Part shown: in pieces, positions 33,458-45,039 of the stretch
Numbering within the stretch: the stretch's first letter is position 1
Layout: every line of letters starts with the position of its first letter
Notes under the pieces: generated by a model
What the model was told of the DNA's origin: nothing
The model's database searches: none
Seen by the model: only the letters and a program-made list of their open reading frames with translations
Program-made: the position numbers and the translations under genes
From: Antitrichia curtipendula
Lineage: Eukaryota > Streptophyta > Bryopsida > Hypnales > Leucodontaceae
Direction: 5' to 3'
NCBI GenBank assembly: GCA_951230915.1
Contig: OX579633.1
Location: 5,208,001-5,272,000 of the forward strand
DNA length: 64,000 nt

Positions 33458-33890
33458 GCAGTGGTAGTCAAAGCTTGTTCAAGGTGCGTGTGAACAATGG
33501 AGATTCAATAGCGGAGCATGTTTGTAGTAGCCAATGAGAAGTCACATTTTTAGAAGAAGCTATGACCACCCTCTTTGAGGTAGAATGTGGAGAATGGATA
33601 ATGGAGTTACCTTGGAGTCCTTTTTGGAGCCAAAAAGGTGAAATGAAGACGAAATTAGAAGTCCAAAGGTCAAAGTGGGAGTTCAAAAGGGAAAGTTAAG
33701 AAAACAAAGGAAAATTCTTAGCATGATATTGATTGTTCACCTTCAACATCCACCTCCGGAGGTGGATGTTGAAGGTGAATTATCAATATCACGCTAAGAA
33801 TATTCCGGTAAAAAGAAGCCAACCCTACGTCGCCACCACATAAATCTCTATTGTTCACACGCACCTTGAACAAGCTATGACTACCACTGC
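33458..33890. mobile_element. Foldback-type element with outer inverted repeat and inner near-perfect palindrome
   Basis: The outer arms of 45 bp (33458-33502 and 33846-33890) are inverted copies with about two mismatches, sharing AGCTTGTTCAAGGTGCGTG and TGAACAAT. Near the middle, 33714-33757 and 33758-33801 form a 44-bp-per-arm palindrome with about three mismatches and no loop, centred on CACCTCCGGAGGTG. The two levels of symmetry are not concentric (left gap 211 bp, right gap 44 bp). There is no ORF. It could be a foldback transposon, or the trace of a hairpin-forming replication event. Confidence 0.75.
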
Positions 33891-35934
33891 TGTGCCAGCG
33901 TTTCTCGGTGTACGATTGGGGCGGGTATATGCGGCTCTAAGTTCCGGGTGCGTTCCTGGGTATCTCTGGACGGAAGGAATGTTCCGGGTGACTCTTTTCT
34001 AAAATCGATTCTTTGTGATTCTTGTGTAGAATGTACTTCCTCTATTCATGAGAGTAGTGTTGTTTTTTGTTGTTTTTGTTTTTGTTGAATGTAGTGTTGT
34101 TTGGAAGTACTCTTATTTTCGTCATTTTGAAATTTGATAGTTTATTCATAAAGTGTCCAAAAATTGTATAAAAAGAGGATCTCGAATGTTCTTGACTTCC
34201 GACAAAATCCAACCAAATATTAGGCAATTCAACAAAAAGCTCAAGCATTCAATTAAATTGTTTCTTTAGATGTAAATAGGTACAATTACCTTATTGATGC
34301 ATTGTATGAAGTTATCATAATCTTAATCTGTCTGGGATTTCGGAGATTTGTACAAATACATTAATTCCATAAATTTCATTAAACTTGTATTCTATAGAAA
34401 GATCACCTTGTAAAGTTTCAAGAATTGCTTTGGATGAATGGAAAGCTCTTTCGACAAATATTTGCTTGAAGCACTCTATTCCTCGTCATCTAAAATATAA
34501 ATGTCAAAGTATATAGGCATTAATATATAAGCACTTGAATAAAGGGGGGTACAAATATATTTGAAATATTTATTGTTGTCAAATAATTTAATATAATAAT
34601 TGAAGGATATTGAAAGAGATTTAATTGCACGCCACTCCATTGACAAAGCTTAATCAAGATTCAAGAGTGCAATATCAGGATTATAACAATCATAGTTTAC
34701 CAAAAATTGTTAAAACAAGTCATGTAAACATCTTGTACATTGATGGTGCATTCAGATAGTGTGAAAATGTAACTCAGTAATAGAAGATGCTTTAATAGCC
34801 TAGTGTGTTTTAGGACTTGCTCCCTTAGAGCATCTCCACCAGCACACGGTGGAATGGTGCTAGTTTTCATAATTTGGCAAGTCAAGAAGTCAAGGAAGGA
34901 TCCATTGTATCTGATATCTCCAACAATACACAACAAAAGTTTGAATGCCAAAGCACGGAGTCACAATAGTCTAATATGTTAACTACAAGGCCAGGAGGCT
35001 GGAGCACCAAGCCTACACCCACTAAAGGCTCCCCACAACAATTTGAATAAAAGATTTGGGAGCTATGTTTCTAAAAATTCTCTAAACCAATGGCCTATTC
35101 TAGTGTTCTCTACTCCTCCGACCTAACCAATAGCAATGTGAAAAACAAAACCCCATCATTATTTTTATGCTAGTAGTGTGGCATAAATCTATTGGACAAG
35201 ATTCGGAAAGTTGAAGTGTGGTGACAAGTTTTTCCCATGACCCACAATCAACAACAACAAAGGTTGTAACTGGTGGGATGGCTCAGAGCTTCCAAGTGTC
35301 CAAACCTTTTATTGAGGAAGTATGGCATGCCCCAGTAGAGATGTTCTTATCTCTCATATGGGAAAGGGTATACCTAACTAACGCGTGTCTGCTCTAGGCA
35401 CAGACTTCAATTGCAAGCCAATGATGATGCTTCTTGACTGGGGTTCGGTTACAGGTGGTGAATGTCAAAGTTGCAATTGCATGACTCGATGCATACTATT
35501 GTGCAATTCTTGAAATTTCCAACTTCACGTGCCGGAAAATTTTGAATACCAATGGCATTGAATGTGAAGAAAATTAAAAGATTAAAAATAATTGGAAAAA
35601 AAATTGAGCATCTCTATTGGGCAACTCATTGCCCTATATTTGTCTCACACTATCTCACATTGGACCCATTATTGGACCTACACCATTTACGCTTGGGTCC
35701 AAATCTGGGTCCCAAAAAAACTCTCCTAATTTAAAAAATAAAATAAAAATTGGACCCACGTCGTTTACACTTGGGTCTAGGACCAATTTCCAACAAATTT
35801 TCTTAATGAGCTACTTGAACCCAATTAGGAGTCTGAAATGGTTTTTTTTGAATCCACGGCCTCTTGGTCTTGGACACTAGTGTAAATCCTCCCGTAATCA
35901 AGTGTGGCGTTGACAAACTAAAAATGAACTAACC
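33891..35934. other. Intergenic AT-rich DNA with isolated MITE-like ends
   Basis: No gene was recognised. TTA followed by GAGCATCTCCACC at 34825-34840 and GAGCATCTCTATTGGGCAAC near 35608 look like left ends of the GAGCATC family, but right ends were not found. Two related phrases, TTTAC(G/A)CTTGGGTC, occur near 35686 and 35763. Confidence 0.4.
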
Positions 35935-36722
35935 TTGTACCTACAGTAGTGCCTATGTGTAGTTCTCATTGCTCGGCGGGCAGCCTGGGCAACAAAAAAA
36001 CTTCTTTAAAAATCATTTTTTTTTAAAATAAAAATTTGAAATTGGTTCTCTAGATTTATATATATAAGGAAAGCTTTGAATCATTCCATTTTGATTTATG
36101 AGATGAAAGTTATGAGGTTTTTTAGTCGTAGGTAGTTTGCAAGTAGTTATGGAATCTCTACTCTAAAATAAACTTTGAAGTCCTTTATTTAACTCAATTT
36201 TCAATATTTTTGGAAAAAAATAAAAACACAAGGTGTAGATTGATTATCACAACATTAGAACCATTGGGATTGGAATTTTTCAATTCCATAACTAAATTGT
36301 TAATAGTTTAGTATTTTTGGTCATTCTCTACTTCATTCCACTTACTATTTTTTCTTGTATGTTGTGTAATTCTAAATGATCTAAAAAATTTCAAGAATGT
36401 AGACAATTTACTTTTCAGAATGAATCCAAAGAATTAAAACCATTTTAGACATTTTTCCATACAAATGTGAACTTGTGAAGTGCAGATGCCCGGATTTTCA
36501 TAGGGACAAAAAAAAACTTCTTGTCACTTAAAATGCTAATATCTTGCAATCTACACGGTGGATTGGTCTGAAATCTTTTCCACATATTCTCAAACTAGTT
36601 TAATATAAGATGCTACGGTTCTATGCGTCCAAAATGTTTTTTTTTTCCAAAATTTGGTACTTGTACTAGAAATGGCAATTTTGGAGCATTTTTGGTGAAA
36701 ACATAGTCAAAAACTTTAGGAG
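35935..36722 (+). mobile_element. Family A repeat copy 3 with TTAA right end
   Basis: It matches 17145-18067 in inverse orientation and 300-1119 directly. The shared parts are GGCAGCCTGGGCAACAAAAA, the ATTCCATTTTGATTTATGAG segment, ACTTGTGAAGTGCAGATGC and CTTGCAATCTACACGGTGG. The right end is ACTTTAGGAG followed by TTAA (36723-36726). The left end was not found, so the copy may be truncated. Confidence 0.6.
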
Positions 36723-36726
36723 TTAA

Positions 36727-39700
36727 CAAAAATTAGTTGAATTTGTGGGCAATGAAAAGATAGACGGCATACTTAAGGAAACCTTGGCTTGCCACCAAGA
36801 CATCCATCTTGTAACGGCGGACAATTTGTTTTTTGTTTTTTGTTTTTTTGAAACATATGGACAATTTTCATTGATAATATAATAACTATATTTTCCAAAA
36901 TTTAATGTATCTTTTTTATTATTAGAAAACCAAAACAAATATTGAGACTATTATAGCCTACTTTAAACTCCATTTTGTCCCCTGTTGATACATCCCAAAT
37001 CACACCTTGCCTAAAACCACCATCATCAATCTACGTATGTACATCTCTAGAATCAACATGTACTTATATTGAAGAAATGATTTTTGAACATGCACCAAAA
37101 GAAACTTTGACCTTTCATGACTTTTGCATACAATATCCAAATGTCACATTCTTTAGTGAGTTGGACCCTCCTTTCACTTGTCAACAAAATAATATGAAAA
37201 TTCAAACAATCTAATAATATTAATTAGATACAATGCAAAAAGACAAGCCGTTTTAGAATGGCTATCTATCAAAATTTTGATAACACTATTTTTTCACGTA
37301 ATTTTAGTACCTTTTAGTACTTTTTAGTACATTTAGAGTACATTTTAGTACCTTTTTAGTACCTTTTTGTAAATTTTGTATATTCTTGTTTTGCCAAAAG
37401 TGTATGGGGTCTAGCATACTTCCACCCGTCCTTACAAAAATTGACGAGGAGATTTTGTGAAAAAAAGAATACTAGAGTTGCTCACAAGGGCTCAATGTGA
37501 CCATCCTTTGCATAGAAGTCCTAGAGAGGGAAAAAAATTCCTAAGGAAATTTTTGGTGCAGTGAGAGGCTTTTGTTGTCAATAAAAATGGCTTTTGGGGG
37601 GGGGGGGGTCTAAATTTTTTTTCCATTTTTTAAAAATGAAAAGGAACACATACCCTTTTTCTACTATTTTCGGACAATAGTGCCTTTAGTAGTATCCTGC
37701 AACAATCCAAAGTACTATTGAGTACTTGTAAATGCTCCGCATTAGGACCTCATTCTCATATGCCACCCTGCTTTAATGTGCTTATTGTTGTACCCGCTAC
37801 CTATCGAAATCACAGCTCGACTAAAATTCGAAACTGACAGTGGAGATTGTTGTTGCAACGCGTCGGCGCAGTACTTGTAGTATTGATAGTATTGCCAATC
37901 TTATGCCCTGAAAATGCGTTTTTGGCCAAGAATCGTGAAGTGTTTCTTGCAACTATCCTGATGCAAGTCACATCATTCACATTTGAATGAAAATTGAATG
38001 AAAGTAGATTAAATGGCTAAAAGATGGATTAAAAACACATTATTTGAGATAATATGAAAATAGTGCCGCTAGTGTGCATACTTGGTGGTTAGAAAATTAT
38101 AGGAGAGCCTTAGGACTTCTAAAGGCATTCTCCAAGCAACATGAGTTGCTACACAAGCAATTATTTTCTTACCTATTGATATAAGTTAGAGTCAATAGCA
38201 ACCAATGGAGAAGATTTAATTAATATGAATAATGACATCATAGTATAGGCTTGCAAAATAAAGGCTTGCAATTCAAAGAAATGTTGTGAAGGTTTAGGCT
38301 TTAGAAAAAGAAGTGATTGTGCGAAAAGCTCAATTTGTAAAAGACAAAGAAAAGTTGACAAAAAAATAATAGAAGTAGATGAAAATAGGTGGAAATGGGT
38401 GGAAGTGGATGGAAATTGATCTAAATAAAGTTGGTTCATTTATACTCAAATGAAATAAAGCCATAATGATTTTATGATTTTGTTTTGTTCAAATTTCCCT
38501 CTTTCAATGTCAATAGATTAGAGAAAGCTCTAATAACCAAAAAACTTGAAATAAATTTTTTTAAATCATTAATTTTTGTTTTTTGATCAATTTTAAAATG
38601 TTGAATGAAATTGTTATCAATGTCCAACCTCCATATCTTATATTTTATACTTCCTCTATTTCAATTGATTAAAAATTTAAATTTATAGGATGCTCAGAAA
38701 TTCCAAAAGGTGAAATGTACTCAATTAATTATTAGATACACTTGCTTGTGGGAGGTTGAGGCAAAAAGAAATTTAGTAAGAAAACTACATAGATAAATAT
38801 GACTCTAAATTAGAAGTATCCTTCTAGATATTGCTATATGTTTTAAGGGGGTCTTATATCTTCCTATAAATGAAATTATTACCCCCCATAAATGCCTAAA
38901 AATTAAAGAATAAACTTCAATTATACTATATACCATGGCTTCTTCTACCTTTTTGATAAAAAAAAACAATTAAGTTGTTAAGCATTAAGATTAAAAATTA
39001 TCCATGTAGTCAATTTTTGAAAAGTACATGTAAGTCTATTTGAAATTTCAAAGCAATTTTCTTTGAAATTTTATTAAAATTACAATTCATTTGTTGTGTC
39101 TAGAATCTAAATGTTTATAATTAGCTAAAATTTCAATTTCAATTGATTTCTAAAAAAAGCAAAGCTTTAATAATTAAAAAATCAATTCTTTCCATAATTA
39201 TAATTGTCATTAACACTAGTAAAATATTGACCATGTTTTCTCTTTTCCTTAAAAAAAAATTTCAATCCTAGAAATCTCAATTTGGAACAAAATAATTCAA
39301 ACACGACTTAATCAAGAATGTATTGAAAATTTGAGTATTTTGGAAAAAAATTATTGGGGAGGACACTAGATTGCATCTATACTTTAAACATAAATTAAAA
39401 ATTAAAAATTATTTAATTTTGAACAAAATTTTCCACAAACTTTAGTTCTAATAAAAAATGAACTTCTCCAAATAAAATTCATGATATTTGCAAAAATATC
39501 CCCTCTAAATGGAGAATTACAGAATTTGTCTCTATTTTTTTTATCTTCATCCAATTTCAATCATTAGCTATGTTGTCGTGCTAAATTTCCTTAGGAACTT
39601 GCTGCACCATGCAAAACAATAATCATGTATCGTCACCAATATATTAATTCTTATGCACTAACTCCAAAAATTGAGTTGTATTTTGTTCAATTTCACTCTA

Positions 39701-41514
39701 TAGAATCCATATGCCATACTTTGAAAATGAGAAAATAAAATTCAAATGAGTGAAGAAAAATGTTGTAGTATCTTGCTCATGGTATAATCCTAAAAAAAAT
39801 TGAAGTAGAAAGCAATTACAATTTGGAAGTAAATGAATTTCAAAGTTAACCACCCCTATTGACTCAATTGTTTGACATGTTTTCAAAATCACTTCAAAAC
39901 TTATCAATGCTTTTTTATTGAGCCACAATGACTTAAAATCTTTATTTCATGCTATTATACATCATTTGAGATCATCGCCAATTGGTATCATAAAAATTTG
40001 ACATACAAATATTTTAATTTATATGAATTTGTGTAAAAGCATGGAAAATATACATTTGAATGGAATTTAAAACTTATTAATACCTCAAAGACCAGGGACA
40101 ATTTAGATTTCCAAAATTGCAAAGATGTATTATAGAATGAAATATAGAATGATTTAATTTAATGATGACTCTCAAACATAGATTATATATGTATGATTAG
40201 ATCAATTAATATACAAATCAATATCTTTCAATAAAATTTGAAGCCAAATATTGAAAAATCCTTCTAAAATCAACAGTAGATTAAATGAATAAATGTGATT
40301 TTTACAAAAATATTTTTTAAGTTCAAAATTTTAAGTTCAAACTATAGAAATTTTGATGATTATTTATTTAATTTTTACGCTCAAGTTTTTTTAGGGGTCT
40401 ATTTTGAACTAATAAAGTTATTTTTCAAGGTCAAACTACCAATATGCTTTGATATATAGAATATTTACAAATTTACAAATAAAATTTTTCAAAATCTGTA
40501 CCATATAAATGCTAAAGAACTAATATAAGGATCTTCAAAAAAATTGATGGATGAAAAATACATTTATGTGTGCTTGAGATGTATTTGCGTTCATCTGTTG
40601 TTTGAAATTTGAATGTTTGGATTCATGAATTAAGGACTTGAGACCTCATTTACAATCATGAATGATCTATAGGTTGTAATTTGAAATGTTGTTGCATTCA
40701 CTTTGAATAGATTTGAAGATATTTGTCCTATTACACAAGTAGTGCAAGTTATTTTTAATTTGTATTTAGCAACCAAAACAATTTTTTTTGCCACAATCTT
40801 TTGAATCCAAGATGTTCAATTTGAAGAATACATTTTTCTGGATTATAGGTTTGATTTAATATAATATGGCAACCATATGATACCAAAATTTTGACAATAT
40901 GTTGTAATTTTTTTCTCTATTATAGTTTTTTAAGAATTCTAGAAGTTCAGTATAATATCAATTTTTAGTGTAATTTTTGAATTTTTTAAAAAAGGTAACA
41001 AAGTGTACTAGATTTTTAAGAAATACAATTTATTACTTTAATGTGGTGGTGTGGAGAAAAAGTTATGCCCTCCTCAGCACAAAAAGATTGAGTTCAGACA
41101 ACAAGAACAATTCATGCGAAAACTTGAAACTTATTTTTTAAACCTTTTTTTCTCATAGAAAATACATATATGCTTGGAAAGCTTGGATGCATTTTGTTGG
41201 GGTTATTAGTGTCAAAAACAATGAAATTCTTTATTTCTTATAAATGGAAGTATTTTCATGAAAAAAATAATGTCAATGATTTGTTTTCTTACTCAATTTT
41301 CACAATTTTTCAAAAGAAAAATGATTTTGGTGTGTAGATCACTTGCTACAATAATCTCATTACAATAACTAGTATGTTTCAAGTCTAATGTAGAATTATT
41401 AGTGATTCAAAGTGCCTTAAGAAAATTTTACACATTCTCATACAAGGTTTGAAGCAAGTTTTTATGGTTGAGTATGCCCCCTAAAGAAGTTTCCTTTCAT
41501 TCATTTGTAGATTT
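36727..41514. other. Long AT-rich intergenic DNA, no gene recognised
   Basis: Contents noted are a run of 13 G at 37596-37608, a series of (A/T)TTTAGTAC repeats near 37306-37370, and GAAGTGTTTCTTGCAACTATCC at about 37937-37958, which matches the right end of the element at 60721-61433 without a visible partner. The many short open frames carry no recognisable domain. Confidence 0.45.
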
Positions 41515-42253
41515 GGGTGATTGCAAGAAAAGGTGGTCGATTCTGTAGCATTTTGCCCAAATCTGGAGTTTCTGCATTCAGTACTGGGAGTACTAGGAGT
41601 ACTTTGCAGCAAAAAAATCTTCGCAGTTGATCTGGAAAATCGACGGCTTATAGTACTATTGCGAGTACTATGTAGTACTACGAGTATTGAAACAGTATTA
41701 TGTGAAAAAAAAATGACAGTTTGTCACAGAAAATAGATAAAATGAGGTTTAATTTAATAATAAATAGAAATTCATGAGTAAAGAAAACCTAAAAATAAGC
41801 CATTTTCAGGAACTTTATAATGAAGAGATTTTCACCAAAAAAATGATCTTCAAACCGTCTTCAATGTTCAAAAATGCGCGCGCAATGGAGCCTTCTTTGC
41901 ACGGATGTGGAGGACATAAAATAATATATTTTTGGATGCCCCTTCATAGAAACATGCCTTCCTAGTGTGGGAATAGACCATAGAAATTTCATCTCAAGAT
42001 CGTTAATTTTGGGTGGTCACCTAGTACTAAAAACCCCTAAACCTCCAAGTGTGACAAATTAGCAAAATTCACTTTTAATTATTAAATTTTTTTTTTGAAA
42101 TTTGAAAAATAGGAAATTGCAAAACCATTGACATTCCAACCTCCATTAAAAATTTCAACTTCATTGGCTTCAAAACCTAACACTTATAGCCAAAAACAAG
42201 TTGAAAATGGCACGTGTGACGCCAAAATCGACCACCATTTCTTGCAATCACCC
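41515..42253. mobile_element. TIR element, 739 bp (TTGCAAGAAA-type family, copy 2)
   Basis: The terminal inverted repeats are 27 bp with a single mismatch (41515-41541 and 42227-42253), starting GGGTGATTGCAAGAAA and continuing to GGTGGTCGAT. The interior matches the element in the ALDH7 intron in the same orientation. Flanks are ATTT on both sides (41511-41514 and 42254-42257), a possible 4-bp target duplication. It is noncoding. A stretch with several short AGTACT-type repeats lies near 41578-41690. Confidence 0.8.
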
Positions 42254-42636
42254 ATTTTCTAATTAAAAAATGAAAATTTTGAAGTGTTTTTTTTGGAAAA
42301 ACATAGTCATGAATTTTTAGTGGTCAACATTGAACATTTAATTTTCTAAGGAGGCTAAAAAATAGGTGATGGATGGTAGAAATGAAGAATGCACCAATTA
42401 GTCCAAAAATTAAATCATTTTTGAGCAACTACTTTGGTCATAGGCCAACGTCCTTCTAGGGCTAGAAATCATGAATCTTGAAGCTAGAGTTATAAACTAT
42501 GATAGAATTGCCCATAGTTGACCACTTAAGCAATTTTAGACATGTTCTGGAGTAGTTGAAGGAAATGTAAATTTATTCTCCTATAGAAAGATAGAAATGA
42601 TAGGCATTGCCAATTTTTCATGATGTTTTTCCTTAA

Positions 42637-43298
42637 CCCCAAAAGGACCATTGTCTCTTTGGGGGACAAGTGAGATTTCGGGCAAGTATCTACGGCTGGA
42701 CAATCTTGTTTTTCGGGCAATTAGAGCATCTTCTTAAAAAAAATAACTTGTAGGATTCATTTCACAATACAATTTTTGCAATTTTCAAAAAAAGAAGTTC
42801 CACGTGGTTTAGTTTGTTTGCTAGAACAATCTCACCATTGAGATTAGTGCATTTTAACTCCATCTAAAAGATATTAATATTTTAGATTTTCCTTCTATCT
42901 CGTATCTACTTCTACTTAACAATTTTTCAAGGATAAAAATTAAGTTTTTTTGAATTTATTTATTTTCCCTAGACTCTCGACTCAATTATTGGCCATAAAG
43001 ATTTAGAGCTCAAAACTCTGTAGTGCAAAAAATTTAAGCTAAAAATGTTCAAAGTCAAAAAATCTAGTCCCGCAATGTGTTGAAAAACTTGTTTTTTTCA
43101 CTTTAAACTTTGATATCTTGCAATCTGTGAGGTCAAAAATTCTGAAATTTTTTCCACACATTCTCATACTAGTTAGGTGTAAGATACTACAGTGAAATCT
43201 GCAAAAAAAACAATTTTAATTTTTTTTTACTCTTTGCTATAGAAATGGTTGTTTTGAGTGTTTTTTGGAATTGAAAAAAGGCCTTTGTCCTTTAGGGG
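42637..43298 (+). mobile_element. TTAA-flanked element, 662 bp, complete (family A-like copy 4)
   Basis: It is bounded by TTAA at 42633-42636 and 43299-43302. The left end is CCCCAAAAGGACC; the right end reads GTCCTTTAGGGG, so the termini are inverted repeats CCCC(A/T)AAAGGAC. The right 230 bp resemble the family A elements (CTTTGATATCTTGCAATCTG, CTCATACTAGTTAGGTGTAA). The left end resembles 60436 onward (CCATTGTC then TTGGGGGACAA). No ORF. It is the clearest TTAA-type copy in the window. Confidence 0.75.
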
Positions 43299-43853
43299 TT
43301 AAATTCAAATTACTATAAATTTTGGAAGCCAAAAGTTGACCTCAATCCATACTCGATCTATGGAGTCTTCCAATTCCAATCATTCCATAACTACTTTCCC
43401 ATTCATTACTTCCTACTTTTTTGCTCACTACATCAGGACATGTGCCATGACTTTATAAGGTTGAAGCACCAATTGTCAACTATGCCTAGTGTCCAACCTA
43501 TAGGGTGCACTATTTCTAGCTTGAGGTTGGAGCTTAAGCTTAAAATGTGTTTTTTTGGTCCTTTTCAATGTTGGGACTAATATAGTTATGACACATGTCC
43601 AAAAGCAGTGAGCAAAAAAGTAGGAAGTAGTAAGCAAGAAAGTAGTTCTTCAATGATTGGAATTACAATACTTAAGACATTGACTATGGGTCGACAATAC
43701 TTTTTGGCTGCCGAAATTCACTGTAACTTCAAAATTGGGAATAAAATTCTGAAAAATCAAGAATCTCTATAATTATTTCCTATCTTCCAACGTGGGGAAA
43801 AATTTCAACACCTCATACTCCTCACCATGTGGTTGAAATTCGCTTCCCCCTTA

Positions 43854-44146
43854 GGGTTAGCTTACATGTGAGCCCAGTGGGCAAGTTTCCAACTATTTCA
43901 AGCAAGATGACAAAAGCGGCTCCACCGATTGTCTTGCCGGGGTGGGCAAGCGGGAAAGGAGGAGGTGAAGTTTCACCGATACCGGTGGACAACCTCATTG
44001 GTGGAAGCTATAGAATCTAATGCGTGTGAAATTTTTATTGTTCCCACCCCACCCGCCGGGTCCACATAAAAGTGGAATGACTATTTTTCCCTGTAGCACC
44101 ACCTGCTGTGAAGCTTCACCGATCACCGATACATGTAAGGAGGCCC
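43854..44146. mobile_element. PIF/Harbinger-like MITE, 293 bp, TTA target duplication
   Basis: TTA at 43851-43853 and 44147-44149 flanks ends GGGTTAGCTTACATGT and, inverted, GGGCCTCCTTACATGT. The interior is C- and G-richer than its surroundings and repeats TTCACCGAT twice (near 43971 and 44115). It is noncoding. Confidence 0.65.
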
Positions 44147-44149
44147 TTA

Positions 44150-45039
44150 GTCCCAAACCTTGCAAAGGAGAAAAAAATCACATTCCAAACTTTGGTTGGA
44201 TTCCAATGTCTGGAATGTACGGAAGTCACCTTCGAAGGACGACATGGGACACCTTGCCAGTAACAGAAATCACAGTTTTTTATCCCAGAATATAAAGAGG
44301 ATCCGAAGCAGCACGGCAGCCTTGCCTGCAGTGCGAGCTACGAGCAACACCTGGGAGCACCTGCGAATCTGCCAAATCCAGCGACAGAGGAGCGGCAAAT
44401 GGTAGGGTGGCGAGCGGTTTAGGAGCTCTGAACCAGGGACACGAGTCAACCATCGGATTACTCAGTCTGGCTTATCTGTTGCTAAGTGCCGTAAGGGGAC
44501 ACGTTCTTGCACTAAAATGAGTGCCTGCTCAACTTCCATGCATCTGGCTTCACTGGGTTAGGCGGTCTGGAATCAATCAATTTTCTGGAGTCGCGATTTC
44601 CTCCCGTAAAGTTGACAAGTGGATTTATGGACACGCGTCGTCACTCTTAACCAACAAACAGCATGCAGCAGATCCCACGTGCTATTCCACTGAAGTCCCC
44701 CTCCTGACAAAAACTCAAGAAAAATCACACTGCGCAGGGGTTTGCAAGCAAAGATCGAACATATATTAGCTCTGCATCTCCATCTCAATCGGACGGGTTC
44801 ATGCATGTCAATCGCACGCAATGGGCATACATATTTACAGTTACCTGCAGATCAAGAACAGACGAGTTAGCACCCATGTTGCAGAGTTCTTGATTCCGGT
44901 TGAGGTATCATATGGTAGATCCCTTAGAGCTGCAAAATTATTGATCACCTCCTCGTTCGAAGTTCCAGCTGTGCATGTATGACACGCAAATTTAGACAGG
45001 TTTGTGAGTGATCGAGATATCGAGTAGCGGAAGCAAATC
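44150..45039. other. Upstream region of the UDP-glycosyltransferase gene
   Basis: This is mixed-composition DNA leading to the start codon at 45040. ACACGCGTCGTC (about 44632) and CCCACGTGC (about 44675, an ACGT core as bound by bZIP/bHLH factors) are visible. No TATA box was fixed with confidence. The open frames here have no recognisable domain. Confidence 0.35.

Noticed and set aside
37596..37608. Run of 13 G as a special element
   Set aside because: A plain homopolymer without flanking structure; noted only as a possible assembly weak spot.
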